Source: Actinomadura barringtoniae
Lineage (GTDB): Bacteria > Actinomycetota > Actinomycetes > Streptosporangiales > Streptosporangiaceae
Direction of reading: 5' to 3'
NCBI RefSeq assembly: GCF_017573505.1
Contig: NZ_JAGEOJ010000005.1
Coordinates: 186,001-250,000 of the forward strand
DNA length: 64,000 nt
Below the pieces are notes generated by a model that worked only from the letters and a program-made list of their open reading frames with translations, was not told the DNA's origin and ran no database searches. This document shows positions 57,237-64,000 of this stretch, piece by piece (the stretch's first letter is position 1; each line of letters starts with the position of its first letter). The position numbers were made by a program, and so were the translations under genes.

Positions 57237-57263
57237 TTAGCTTAGGTAAGCTAACTATCTACC
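57228..57263. promoter_or_regulatory. 36-bp perfect palindrome before the DHA2 transporter
   Basis: Arms GGTAGATAGTTAGCTTA / TAAGCTAACTATCTACC (17 bp) around GG. It overlaps the stop of the FAD oxidoreductase and ends 13 bp before the transporter's ATG. The core TTAGCTTAGGTAAGCTAA resembles DtxR/IdeR iron boxes (TTAGGTTAGGCTAACCTAA), though one base shorter. It can act as an operator for the exporter, as a terminator, or both. Confidence 0.75.
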
Positions 57264-57276
57264 TCGGCAGGGGGCA

Positions 57277-59061
57277 ATGGGGACACCAGGGGCGCGCTTC
57301 GACGCCGGGCACCCGCACTACAAATGGGTGGCACTGTCCAACACCACGCTGGGAACGCTGCTGGCGACGATCAACAGCTCGATCGTCCTCATCTCACTCC
57401 CCGCGATCTTCAACGGGATCAAGCTGAACCCGCTGGAACCGGGCAATGTCAGCTACCTGCTCTGGATGCTGATGGGCTACATGCTCGTCTCGGCGGTGCT
57501 GGTGGTCACGCTCGGGCGGCTGGGCGACATGTGGGGCCGCGTCCGCATCTACAACGCGGGATTCGCCATCTTCACCGTCACCTCGGTGATCCTTTCCCTG
57601 GACCCGCTGCACGGCGGCGGGGGCGCCCTCTGGCTGATCGGCTGGCGGGTCGTGCAGGCCATCGGCGGCTCGATGCTGATGGCCAACTCGGCCGCGATCA
57701 TCACCGACGCGTTCCCGCTGAACAAGCGCGGCATGGCGCTCGGCGTCAACATGGTCGCGGGCATCGCCGGCTCGTTCATCGGCCTGGTCCTCGGCGGGCT
57801 GCTCGCCGAGTGGGACTGGCGCAGCATCTTCTGGGTGAACGTGCCGATCGGCATCATCGGCACGATCTGGGCCTACCGTTCCCTGCACGACACCGGGGTG
57901 CGCAGGCCCGCGCGCATCGACTGGTGGGGCAACGTCACGTTCGGCGTCGGCCTCACCGCGCTGCTCGCGGCGATCACCTATGGGATCCAGCCGTACGGCG
58001 GCCACACCATGGGCTGGACCAACCCGTGGGTGCTCGCCGGGCTGATCGGCGGCGCCGCGCTGCTGGTGATCTTCTGCGTCGTGGAGACCAGGGTCGCCGA
58101 GCCGATGTTCCCGCTGAAGCTCTTCCGCAACGCCGTCTTCGCGGGCGGCAACCTGGCCACGCTGCTGGGCTCGATCGCGCGCGGCGGCCTGCAGTTCATG
58201 CTGATCATCTGGCTGCAGGGCATCTGGCTCCCGCTGCACGGCTACGACTACGAGGACACCCCGCTGTGGGCGGGCATCTACCTGATCCCGCTGACCATCG
58301 GGTTCCTGGCGGGCGGGCCGATCGCGGGCTACCTGTCGGACCGGTTCGGGGCGCGCTACTTCGCCGCCTCCGGGTTCGTGGTCATGGCGGTCTCGTTCGC
58401 GGGGCTGCTGATGATCCCGACCGACTTCAACTACGGCTGGTTCGCGTTCCTGGTGTTCCTGAACGGGCTGGGCGGCGCCATGTTCGCGGCGCCCAACACC
58501 TCGATCGTGATGTCCAGCGTTCCGCCCGAGGCGCGCGGCGCCGCGTCCGGGATGCGGGCGACGTTCCAGAACGCGGGGATGGTGCTGTCCATCGGCGTGT
58601 TCTTCTCGCTGATGGTGATCGGGCTGGCGGGCTCGCTGCCGGACACGCTCAGCTCGGGCCTCACCGCGCAGGGCGTACCGGCGCACGACGCGAACACCAT
58701 CGCCCAGCTGCCACCGGTCGGCACGCTGTTCGCGGCGTTCCTCGGCTACAACCCGATCCAGTCGCTGCTCGGCTCGGACGTGCTGCACAACCTGCCCCCG
58801 GCGAACGCGGCGACGCTCACCGGCCGCGAGTTCTTCCCGCACCTGATCTCCGAGCCGTTCCACAGCGGCCTGATCGTGGTGTTCTCGATGGCGATCGTGA
58901 TGTCGCTGGTCGCGGGCTGGGCGTGCCTCATCCGCGGCCGCTCGAACACCAAGCCGGCCGAGGAGACGGAGGAGGCCGAGGGGACCGCCGCCGCTCCGGC
59001 CACCACGACCGACGCGACCGACGCGACCACCACGACGAGCACGACCAAGACCGGTGCCTGA
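57277..59061 (+). CDS. MFS transporter, DHA2 (EmrB/QacA) 14-helix family
   Basis: 594 residues with about 14 hydrophobic segments. Drug:H+ antiporter features: [17 protein letters not shown] (motif A), [25 protein letters not shown] and [23 protein letters not shown] (motif C-like). C-terminal tail is Thr/Ala-rich ([15 protein letters not shown]). It should expel hydrophobic or cationic compounds. Start ATG follows AGGGGGC. The palindrome immediately upstream suggests regulated expression. Confidence 0.92.
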   Translation: MGTPGARFDAGHPHYKWVALSNTTLGTLLATINSSIVLISLPAIFNGIKLNPLEPGNVSYLLWMLMGYMLVSAVLVVTLGRLGDMWGRVRIYNAGFAIFTVTSVILSLDPLHGGGGALWLIGWRVVQAIGGSMLMANSAAIITDAFPLNKRGMALGVNMVAGIAGSFIGLVLGGLLAEWDWRSIFWVNVPIGIIGTIWAYRSLHDTGVRRPARIDWWGNVTFGVGLTALLAAITYGIQPYGGHTMGWTNPWVLAGLIGGAALLVIFCVVETRVAEPMFPLKLFRNAVFAGGNLATLLGSIARGGLQFMLIIWLQGIWLPLHGYDYEDTPLWAGIYLIPLTIGFLAGGPIAGYLSDRFGARYFAASGFVVMAVSFAGLLMIPTDFNYGWFAFLVFLNGLGGAMFAAPNTSIVMSSVPPEARGAASGMRATFQNAGMVLSIGVFFSLMVIGLAGSLPDTLSSGLTAQGVPAHDANTIAQLPPVGTLFAAFLGYNPIQSLLGSDVLHNLPPANAATLTGREFFPHLISEPFHSGLIVVFSMAIVMSLVAGWACLIRGRSNTKPAEETEEAEGTAAAPATTTDATDATTTTSTTKTGA

Positions 59062-59093
59062 TACGCGTCCCTGACCTTGGAAGAATGGGGCGC

Positions 59094-59498
59094 ATGCCCA
59101 AGCGCCCCGCTTCCTCGACTTCCGCCTCGTGCCCCTGTGGGCTGCCCGCCTCGTACGCCGAGTGCTGCGGGCGGTTCCACAGGGGCGAGGCCAAGCCGCC
59201 GACCGCCGAGCTGCTGATGCGCTCGCGCTACAGCGCCTTCGCGGTGCAGGACGAGGCGTACCTCCTCAGTAGCTGGCATCCGTCCACGCGGCCGCCCGCC
59301 GTCGGCTTCGAGCCGGGGATGCGCTGGGAGGGGCTGACGATCGTCGGCACCACCGGCGGCAGCGCGTTCGACAAGCAGGGCACCGTGGAGTTCCGGGCGC
59401 GCTACACGCAGGGCGGGCGCGACGGCGAGATGCACGAGGTCAGCCGGTTCGTGCGCGACGGCGGCGCCTGGTCGTACCTGAACGGCACGGTGGACTGA
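59094..59498 (+). CDS. YchJ-family protein with SEC-C-like motif
   Basis: 134 residues from ATG 59094 (ATG 59085 possible). N-terminal CPCGLPASYAECCGRFH is the YchJ/SEC-C-like zinc motif and TAELLMRSRYSAFAVQDEAYLLSSWHPSTRP the conserved core; the NTF2-like second half has VEFRARY, GEMHEVSRF and DGGAWSYLNG. UPF0225 family, function unsettled. The real gene is the last part of a much longer frame whose first part is a shadow of the transporter. Confidence 0.9.
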   Translation: MPKRPASSTSASCPCGLPASYAECCGRFHRGEAKPPTAELLMRSRYSAFAVQDEAYLLSSWHPSTRPPAVGFEPGMRWEGLTIVGTTGGSAFDKQGTVEFRARYTQGGRDGEMHEVSRFVRDGGAWSYLNGTVD

Positions 59499-59593
59499 AC
59501 GCCGGCCCTGCGGAGGCCGTGGAACGGCTTTGGAACGGATTGGAACGCCTATCGGGTGACAGCCTTTCCGTCCCCTCAGAAAGCAGAGCGGAA

Positions 59594-60718
59594 ATGAGAC
59601 TTCGTCATGCTGCCTGTGCCGTCACGGTGACCGCGACGGCGCTCCTCTCGGCCGTCGTACCGAACGCCGCCGCCAACGCCGCGACGCCGGCCGCCCCCAC
59701 TCCCCCGAAGCCCTCCTCCCCCGCCGCCGACCAGGCTCTGGCGAAGCTCGCGACCAGGCTGGAGAAGAACCTGGGCGGCGCCCACAGCGCGGGCTCGTAC
59801 GTCGACCAGAAGACCGGCAGGCTGGTCGTCAACGTCACCGACGGCTCGGCGGCGCAGAGCGTGCGCGCCGCGGGCGCGACGCCGCGCACGGTCTCCCACA
59901 GCCGCGACGACCTTCAGAAGGCGACCGCGCGGCTCGACCGCTCGGCGCGGATTCCGGGCACCGCCTGGTCCCTCGACCCGGCCACCGACCAGGTCGTCGT
60001 TCAGGCGGACCAGTCCGTGACGGGGGCCAGGCTCGCCAAGCTCACCTCCGTCACCGGCAAGCTCGGCTCGTCGGCCAGGCTCCAGCGCGTCCCCGGCAGG
60101 TTCAGCACGCACGGCCCGACGATGCTGGACGGCACGGCCGTATGGTCGGCCGCCGGACGGTGCACGCTCGGCTTCAACGTGTTCGACGGCTTCGGCAGGC
60201 ACTACTTCATCACCGCCGGGCACTGCACGCACGCCGCCTCCGACTGGTACGCCGACTCGGGCCTGACCAGCCGCCTCGGAACCAACGCCGGCCACCCGAA
60301 CGTCTTCGGCCCGGGCGGCGACTACGGCATCGTCGAATACGACACCGCCCAGATCCACGCCTACGGGACGGTGGCCGACAGCGGCAAGTTCATCACCACC
60401 TCGGGCGACGCCGTGGTCGGCCTGTCCATCCGGCACGACGGCAGCACCACGCATCTGCGCGGCGGTCACGTCGTCTCGCTGAACAAGACCGTGACCTACG
60501 GCGACGGCACCACGGTCACCGGCCTGATCGAGACGGACGCGTGCTCCGAGCCCGGCGACAGCGGCGGCCCGCTGTACGACGGCGGCAGCATCGCGCTCGG
60601 GATTCTGTCCGGCGGCAACGGCAGCTGCTCGATTTCGGGCAGCCACACCGTCTACCAGCCCGTCGCGCCCATCCTGCGGGACTTCGCCCTGACGCTGTGG
60701 GACGTTCCGAAGCCCTGA
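59594..60718 (+). CDS. Secreted S1-family serine protease (alpha-lytic/streptogrisin-like)
   Basis: 374 residues from ATG 59594. Sec signal peptide (RHAACAVTVTATALLSAVVPNAAANA), a prodomain of about 140 residues resembling alpha-lytic proregions, then a chymotrypsin-fold protease with His210 in ITAGHCT, Asp243 in GGDYGIVEY and Ser323 in PGDSGGPL. Cys pairs (RCTLGF / HCTH; DACSEPG / GSCSISG) give the two expected disulfides. Secreted and self-processed. A terminator follows. Confidence 0.92.
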   Translation: MRLRHAACAVTVTATALLSAVVPNAAANAATPAAPTPPKPSSPAADQALAKLATRLEKNLGGAHSAGSYVDQKTGRLVVNVTDGSAAQSVRAAGATPRTVSHSRDDLQKATARLDRSARIPGTAWSLDPATDQVVVQADQSVTGARLAKLTSVTGKLGSSARLQRVPGRFSTHGPTMLDGTAVWSAAGRCTLGFNVFDGFGRHYFITAGHCTHAASDWYADSGLTSRLGTNAGHPNVFGPGGDYGIVEYDTAQIHAYGTVADSGKFITTSGDAVVGLSIRHDGSTTHLRGGHVVSLNKTVTYGDGTTVTGLIETDACSEPGDSGGPLYDGGSIALGILSGGNGSCSISGSHTVYQPVAPILRDFALTLWDVPKP

Positions 60719-60750
60719 CCGTCCGCGGCCCCGACCGTCCGTCCGCTCCC

Positions 60751-60787
60751 CGGGCGGCTCCGGCACCTCCACCGCCGGAGCCGCCCG
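60751..60787 (+). terminator. Hairpin terminator after the S1 protease
   Basis: 14-bp perfect stem CGGGCGGCTCCGGC with its complement and a 9-nt loop, 33 bp past the stop. Confidence 0.75.
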
Positions 60788-60916
60788 TTCCATGATCAAG
60801 TAAACGTCCGACAGACGGTCCCGCGAGGTCGCGCCCGGGCCGGAGAAGGCTGGTTGAGTCCGCCCCGAGAGGCGGACGCGCGCATGCGCGTCCGCACCAT
60901 CGACCACGGGGGACTC

Positions 60917-61855
60917 ATGCGTCCGATCGTCATTTCCACCGCTCTCGCCGCGGGGCTCGCGGGCTCCGCGCTGACCGTGCCGGCCGCCGTCGCCGCCTCG
61001 CACACTGTCGCCGCCTCGCGCACCGTCGCCTCGCGCACCGTCGCCTCGCACGCCGTCGTCGCGCCCGCGCCGTCGTTCAAGGTGAACGCCAAGTCCGGGC
61101 TGAAGGTGCGCTCCGGGCCGGGCAGCAAGTACAAGGAGTCCGGCAGCCTGAGGTTCGGCACGGTCGTCGCCGGGACCGGCAAGACGTCCGGCAGCTGGAC
61201 GCAGATCCGGATGCCCAAGGGCGGCGTGGCCTGGGCGCCGTCGATGTACCTCACCATGGTCAAGCCCGGCCCGCCGCCGAAGCCGAAGCCGAAGCCCACG
61301 GGCGTCGCCGCGTTCAAGGTCACCCGCGCGGGCGTGAACCTGCGCACCGCCCCGAACACCCAGGCCAAGGTCATCAACGTCCTGCGCGCGGGCGGTCTGC
61401 TGGCCTCCACCGGGCAGGTCGCCAAGGGCTGGACGCAGGTCTCTGTGTCGGCCGGCGGCGTCGGCTGGGTCGCCGCGCAGTACCTCGCCAAGACCACCAA
61501 CCCCGTCTATCGCGTCGTCGGTTCGCCCGGCGTCAACGTCCGCGCGGGCGCGGGCGTGAAGTTCAAGCAGATCGCGTTCGTCAAGACCGCGATCCTGCTG
61601 CCCGGCACCGGCACGGTGCAGAGCGGCTGGGCCCAGCTGAACCTGTCGAACGGCCTGACCGGCTTCGCGTCCCGCCGCTACCTCTCGCAGACCGTTCAGG
61701 ACCGCGGGGACGCCGCCGCTCCCGCGCCCGCCGCCACACCTGATCCCGCCTCCACGCCCGATCCCGCCGACTGTCCCGAGGACGCGCCGAACCCGAACGC
61801 GCCCGCGGAGGAGCCGCCCGCGCAGCCCGCGACCGAGGTGGCGCCCGGTTCCTGA
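60917..61855 (+). CDS. Secreted protein with three bacterial SH3 domains
   Basis: 312 residues from ATG 60917 (GGGGGA upstream). Signal peptide MRPIVISTALAAGLAGSALTVPAAVAA, a short repeat (SRTVASRTVAS), then three SH3_3 modules with the pattern VNLR(S/T)AP...: GLKVRSGPGSKYKESGSL, VNLRTAPNTQAKVINVL and VNVRAGAGVKFKQIAFV, each ending in a WxPS/WVAxQYL-type tail. A PPPKPKPKP linker separates the first two, and the C-terminus is a Pro/Ala/Glu tail. SH3_3 domains bind peptidoglycan; a wall-associated role is likely. Confidence 0.85.
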   Translation: MRPIVISTALAAGLAGSALTVPAAVAASHTVAASRTVASRTVASHAVVAPAPSFKVNAKSGLKVRSGPGSKYKESGSLRFGTVVAGTGKTSGSWTQIRMPKGGVAWAPSMYLTMVKPGPPPKPKPKPTGVAAFKVTRAGVNLRTAPNTQAKVINVLRAGGLLASTGQVAKGWTQVSVSAGGVGWVAAQYLAKTTNPVYRVVGSPGVNVRAGAGVKFKQIAFVKTAILLPGTGTVQSGWAQLNLSNGLTGFASRRYLSQTVQDRGDAAAPAPAATPDPASTPDPADCPEDAPNPNAPAEEPPAQPATEVAPGS

Positions 61856-61887
61856 CCCGACGCAGCTGAACGCCGACGAAGGCCGAC

Positions 61888-61917
61888 GAGGGGGACGCGC
61901 ACGGGCGCGTCCCCCTC
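61888..61917 (+). terminator. Hairpin terminator after the SH3 protein
   Basis: 13-bp perfect stem GAGGGGGACGCGC with its complement and a 4-nt loop, followed by ATTGATG. Ends the SH3 transcript ahead of the acetyltransferase. Confidence 0.78.
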
Positions 61918-61960
61918 ATTGATGGGATCCTCGTGGCTCCGGCACCGAACGGAGTCACCC

Positions 61961-62488
61961 GTGGACGTATCGCTGCACGAGGCCGACGTCGGCCACACCG
62001 AGGAGCTGACCCGCCTCTATAGCGAGAACCGCGCCTACCTCAGGAAATGGGAGCCGGAGCGCGACCCGTCCTTCTTCGAACCCGAGACGCAGCGCCGCCT
62101 GCTCGCCGAGATCGACCGCCGCCGCCGCGAGGGACGCCAGTGGACCGCCCTCATCCACAACGGCCACGACTACGTCGGCTACATGACGCTCAACCACATC
62201 GTCTGGGGCGCGCTGCGCAACTGCCGGATCGGCTACTGGGTCTCGCAGCGCCACGCGGGCCAGGGCATCGCGACCGCCGCCGTGGCCCGCTGCCTCGACA
62301 TCGCCTTCGGCGAGCTCGGGCTGCATCGCGTCGAGGCCTCCGTACGGACCGACAACCCGGCCTCCATCCGCGTCCTGGAGAACAACGGCTTCCGCCTCAT
62401 CGGCCTGGCCCGCGCCCACGTCTTCCTTGAGGGCCGCTGGCACGACGAGTGGCTCTACGAGCGCTCGGAGCCCGGCCCGTTCATGTGA
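61961..62488 (+). CDS. GNAT family N-acetyltransferase (RimJ/RimL-like)
   Basis: 175 residues from GTG 61961, with GGAG 9 nt upstream. Acetyl-CoA loop CRIGYWVSQRHAGQGIATAAVARCL and the late LGLHRVEASVRTDNPASIRVLENNGFRLIGLAR, FLEGRWHDEWLYE are typical of RimJ/RimL ribosomal-protein or N-terminal acetyltransferases. The substrate cannot be told from sequence. An AT-rich promoter-like region follows it. Confidence 0.9.
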   Translation: MDVSLHEADVGHTEELTRLYSENRAYLRKWEPERDPSFFEPETQRRLLAEIDRRRREGRQWTALIHNGHDYVGYMTLNHIVWGALRNCRIGYWVSQRHAGQGIATAAVARCLDIAFGELGLHRVEASVRTDNPASIRVLENNGFRLIGLARAHVFLEGRWHDEWLYERSEPGPFM

Positions 62489-62499
62489 CCATTTCACCC

Positions 62500-62566
62500 G
62501 GGCAATTGTTATTCGCAATTTATTTTGAGCTGATATGCTTAGGAAAAGCGCCGTTACTTTGCGGGC
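62500..62566 (+). promoter_or_regulatory. AT-rich promoter region of the LCM-type methyltransferase
   Basis: About 67 bp with AT-rich runs (CAATTTATTTTGAGC; TGATATGCTTAGG) in an otherwise very GC-rich region. TATGCT at 62534 fits a -10 box; no well-placed -35 was found. Confidence 0.35.
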
Positions 62567-63394
62567 ATGGAGAAAGAAATGCCCAGCCGTACGGCACTGG
62601 CGGCGGCCGTCGCGCGCGCCGCGCACCTCGTCGTCGACCGCGAGCCCTTGATCTTCCGGGACGAACTCGCCGCGACGCTGCTCGGCGACCTGGGCGAGGA
62701 AATGCTCGGGTATCACCGCGCGCACGGCGACCACATCATCCTCGCCGGCACCAGGACCGTCGTCACGACGCGCGCTCGCTATGCCGAACGGGTCGCCGCC
62801 GAGTCGCGGCCGGAGCGCTGCGTGATCCTCGGCGCCGGGCTCGACACGTTCGCGCATCGCGCCGGGCGGGGAGTCCGCGTTCACGAGGTCGACCGACCCG
62901 GCACGCAGGCGTGGAAGCTCGCACTGATGGAGAGGGCGGGCGTCGCGGTGCCCGAGTGCCTCGAGTTCGTTCCGGTGGATCTGGAGACCGAGAGCCTTGA
63001 GGGACGCTTCGAGCCCGGCCCGAACACGCTGGTGATGTGGTCGGGGGCGAGCTTCTACCTGACCCCCGAGGCCGTCGAACGGACGCTGTCGCAGATCGCG
63101 GCGTTCGGCCCAGGCACGGAACTGGTCATGGACTACGCGCTGCCCGAGGAACTGCGGGACGAGAAGGGCGCGGAGTACGCGACGATCGCCGCGCAGGTCG
63201 TCTCCGAGAGCGGCGAGCCCTACCGCTCGTTCTGGACACCGGAAGAGATCGCCGAGTCGCTCGGGCGTCTCGGCTTCACGGTCGTGGACGACGCAGGTGT
63301 CCGCGAGGCCGTTCCGGAGTGGATCTGGCGGCGCGACGACGCACTCGCCCCGTTCGGACTCTTCAGGATCGTCCGCGCCGCCGCACGCGCGTGA
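62567..63394 (+). CDS. SAM-dependent methyltransferase, leucine carboxyl methyltransferase (LCM/PPM) family
   Basis: 275 residues. Features of the actinobacterial LCM-like family: MPSRTALAAAVARAAHLVVDREPLIFRDELA, RTRYAERV-like RARYAERVA, CVILGAGLDTFAHR (SAM motif), HEVDRPGTQAWK and WSGASFYLTPEAVERTLSQIA. Such enzymes O-methylate carboxyls in natural products or unknown substrates. Start ATG 62567 follows a weak ribosome-binding site; ATG 62579 (MPSRTAL) is an alternative and is the usual family start. Confidence 0.88.
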   Translation: MEKEMPSRTALAAAVARAAHLVVDREPLIFRDELAATLLGDLGEEMLGYHRAHGDHIILAGTRTVVTTRARYAERVAAESRPERCVILGAGLDTFAHRAGRGVRVHEVDRPGTQAWKLALMERAGVAVPECLEFVPVDLETESLEGRFEPGPNTLVMWSGASFYLTPEAVERTLSQIAAFGPGTELVMDYALPEELRDEKGAEYATIAAQVVSESGEPYRSFWTPEEIAESLGRLGFTVVDDAGVREAVPEWIWRRDDALAPFGLFRIVRAAARA

Positions 63395-63570
63395 CGCCCC
63401 CGCACGCTCGTGCGTTCGTGACGCCCTCCGTGCGGGCGTGACGGGCGGCGTGCGCTCGTGACCACTGCACGTGACCGGGACGGCCGTGACACCGGACCAG
63501 CCCAGCGTGCGGACCGTACCGGAGCGGGCCCCTGATAACGGTTAAGACTCTTGCGTAATGCACCCCTTGA
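63395..63570 (+). other. Non-coding region after the LCM methyltransferase
   Basis: First part of the 402-bp gap 63395-63796. It is full of CGTGAC/CGTGCG units with imperfect hairpins (GCACG...CGTGC), probably the end of the methyltransferase transcript. The remainder to 63796 holds the dre-like site and the leader of the last gene. A frame at 63558-63800 has poor coding features and is not called. Confidence 0.4.
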
Positions 63571-63586
63571 ACTGGTACGGACCAGC
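63571..63586. promoter_or_regulatory. DasR-like (dre-type) palindrome
   Basis: ACTGGTACGGACCAGC: arms CTGGT / ACCAG with a 4-nt spacer. The GntR/HutC regulator DasR binds ACTGGTCTAGACCACT, whose arms are the same. It lies 210 bp upstream of a sugar-type ABC binding-protein gene, the usual class of DasR target. The spacer differs from the consensus. Confidence 0.4.
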
Positions 63587-63796
63587 TTTTATCTTCATGG
63601 CCACGCGCGATTCTGCTCACAGGGCACGCACACCGCGCACAATTTTTCATGCGCGAAAGGGGGCGGCAGCGGCTTCGGCCGCACAGGGACACCACGCCAA
63701 AGGCCGCAAACACGGTCTGCCGGGGGGTTGGCGGCACAGCGAACGCACGGGCGCAGGGGTGCGCCTCGTGATCGAAGCCGGAGAAGGCGGGGACAG

Positions 63797-64000
63797 ATGA
63801 AACGGCACCTCACAGGCGCCATCGCCGCGGGCCTGACGTTGGCCCTCGGTGTGAGCGGATGCAGCAAGGGCTCGTCGGGCGACAGCGGCTCGGACGGCAA
63901 GACGATCAAGTTCGTCGCGGCCATCTACGACGACAACACCAAGGGCTACTGGGACCAGCTGATCAAGGACTTCGAGGCGAAGAACTCGGGGTACAAGGTC
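63797..64000 (+). CDS. ABC transporter substrate-binding lipoprotein, carbohydrate type (3' end outside window)
   Basis: First 68 residues. Signal MKRHLTGAIAAGLTLALGVSGC with lipobox VSGC, a Gly/Ser linker, then TIKFVAAIYDDNTKGYWDQLIKDFEAKNSGYKV, the N-terminal strand and helix of a family 1 solute-binding protein. Start ATG follows GGGGACAG. Sugar specificity is unknown; the upstream dre-like palindrome points to amino-sugar control (inference). Confidence 0.85.
   Translation, partial: MKRHLTGAIAAGLTLALGVSGCSKGSSGDSGSDGKTIKFVAAIYDDNTKGYWDQLIKDFEAKNSGYKV

Noticed and set aside
57237..57254. A definite IdeR/DtxR iron box at the palindrome
   Set aside because: Core is similar but one base shorter with different half-site bases, and no iron gene is adjacent; kept only as a hypothesis.
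63558..63800. 80-codon frame before the last binding protein
   Set aside because: No ribosome-binding site, no motif and it overlaps the likely promoter and dre-like site.

Overview
The window is high-GC actinobacterial chromosome. GTG and TTG starts are frequent, ATGA/GTGA overlaps between genes are common, and its core is a gene block syntenic with Mycobacterium tuberculosis Rv1292-Rv1312. The XRE-DUF5753/methyltransferase pair, the NrtL protein at the argS position and the many secreted proteins fit an Actinomadura-like member of the Streptosporangiales; that placement is inference. No replication origin, rRNA, CRISPR array or prophage was seen. One tRNA and one complete insertion sequence are present.

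1-6.5 kb (+): a polyamine-type ABC importer operon with two paralogous binding lipoproteins (the first cut by the window edge), ATPase, two permeases and an aminobutyraldehyde-dehydrogenase-like ALDH. It reads as putrescine/spermidine uptake coupled to catabolism and ends at a 16-bp-stem terminator.

6.5-11.5 kb (-): a secreted protein of unknown function and two tandem secreted M28 aminopeptidase paralogues. A long palindromic element lies here, and a second copy lies near 35.9 kb.

11.5-44.4 kb (-): the conserved block in transcription order: nrtL-lysA-hom-thrC-thrB, rho, rpmE-prfA-prmC-tsaC, a WecA-like transferase, atpI, an AtpZ-like protein, atpBEFHAGDC and a DUF2550 gene. Two accessory insertions split it. 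Between rho and rpmE lies a NarL-type two-component pair. Between tsaC and the WecA-like gene lies about 9 kb carrying a DUF2207 protein, a lipoprotein, a second two-component system with an unusual double kinase, two paralogous secreted proteins, a SigE-type sigma factor with a membrane propeller partner, and a BTAD regulator. Several housekeeping proteins here (TsaC, ThrB, Hom, Rho) carry low-complexity tandem-repeat tails or insertions. In NrtL the ArgS N-terminal and anticodon-binding parts appear to be present without the catalytic core, and a tRNA-Arg(CCG) gene lies about 500 bp away.

45-64 kb: an accessory region. It holds an XRE-DUF5753 regulator with a SAM methyltransferase; a cluster of an exported epoxide-hydrolase-like lipoprotein, two methyltransferases and a divergent alpha/beta-hydrolase-LuxR fusion preceded by a G-quadruplex-type sequence; an IS256-family element with terminal inverted repeats and an 8-bp target duplication; a possible resistance or stress island (TetR, FusB/FBP-like EF-G-binding protein, FAD oxidoreductase, 14-TM DHA2 exporter) with conspicuous palindromes at its promoters; then YchJ, an S1 protease, a triple-SH3 secreted protein, a GNAT acetyltransferase, an LCM-type methyltransferase and the start of a sugar-type ABC binding lipoprotein behind a DasR-like palindrome.

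Start sites were chosen from ribosome-binding sites and family lengths; alternatives are noted where the choice is not secure. All functional statements are from reading the sequence, with no database search.
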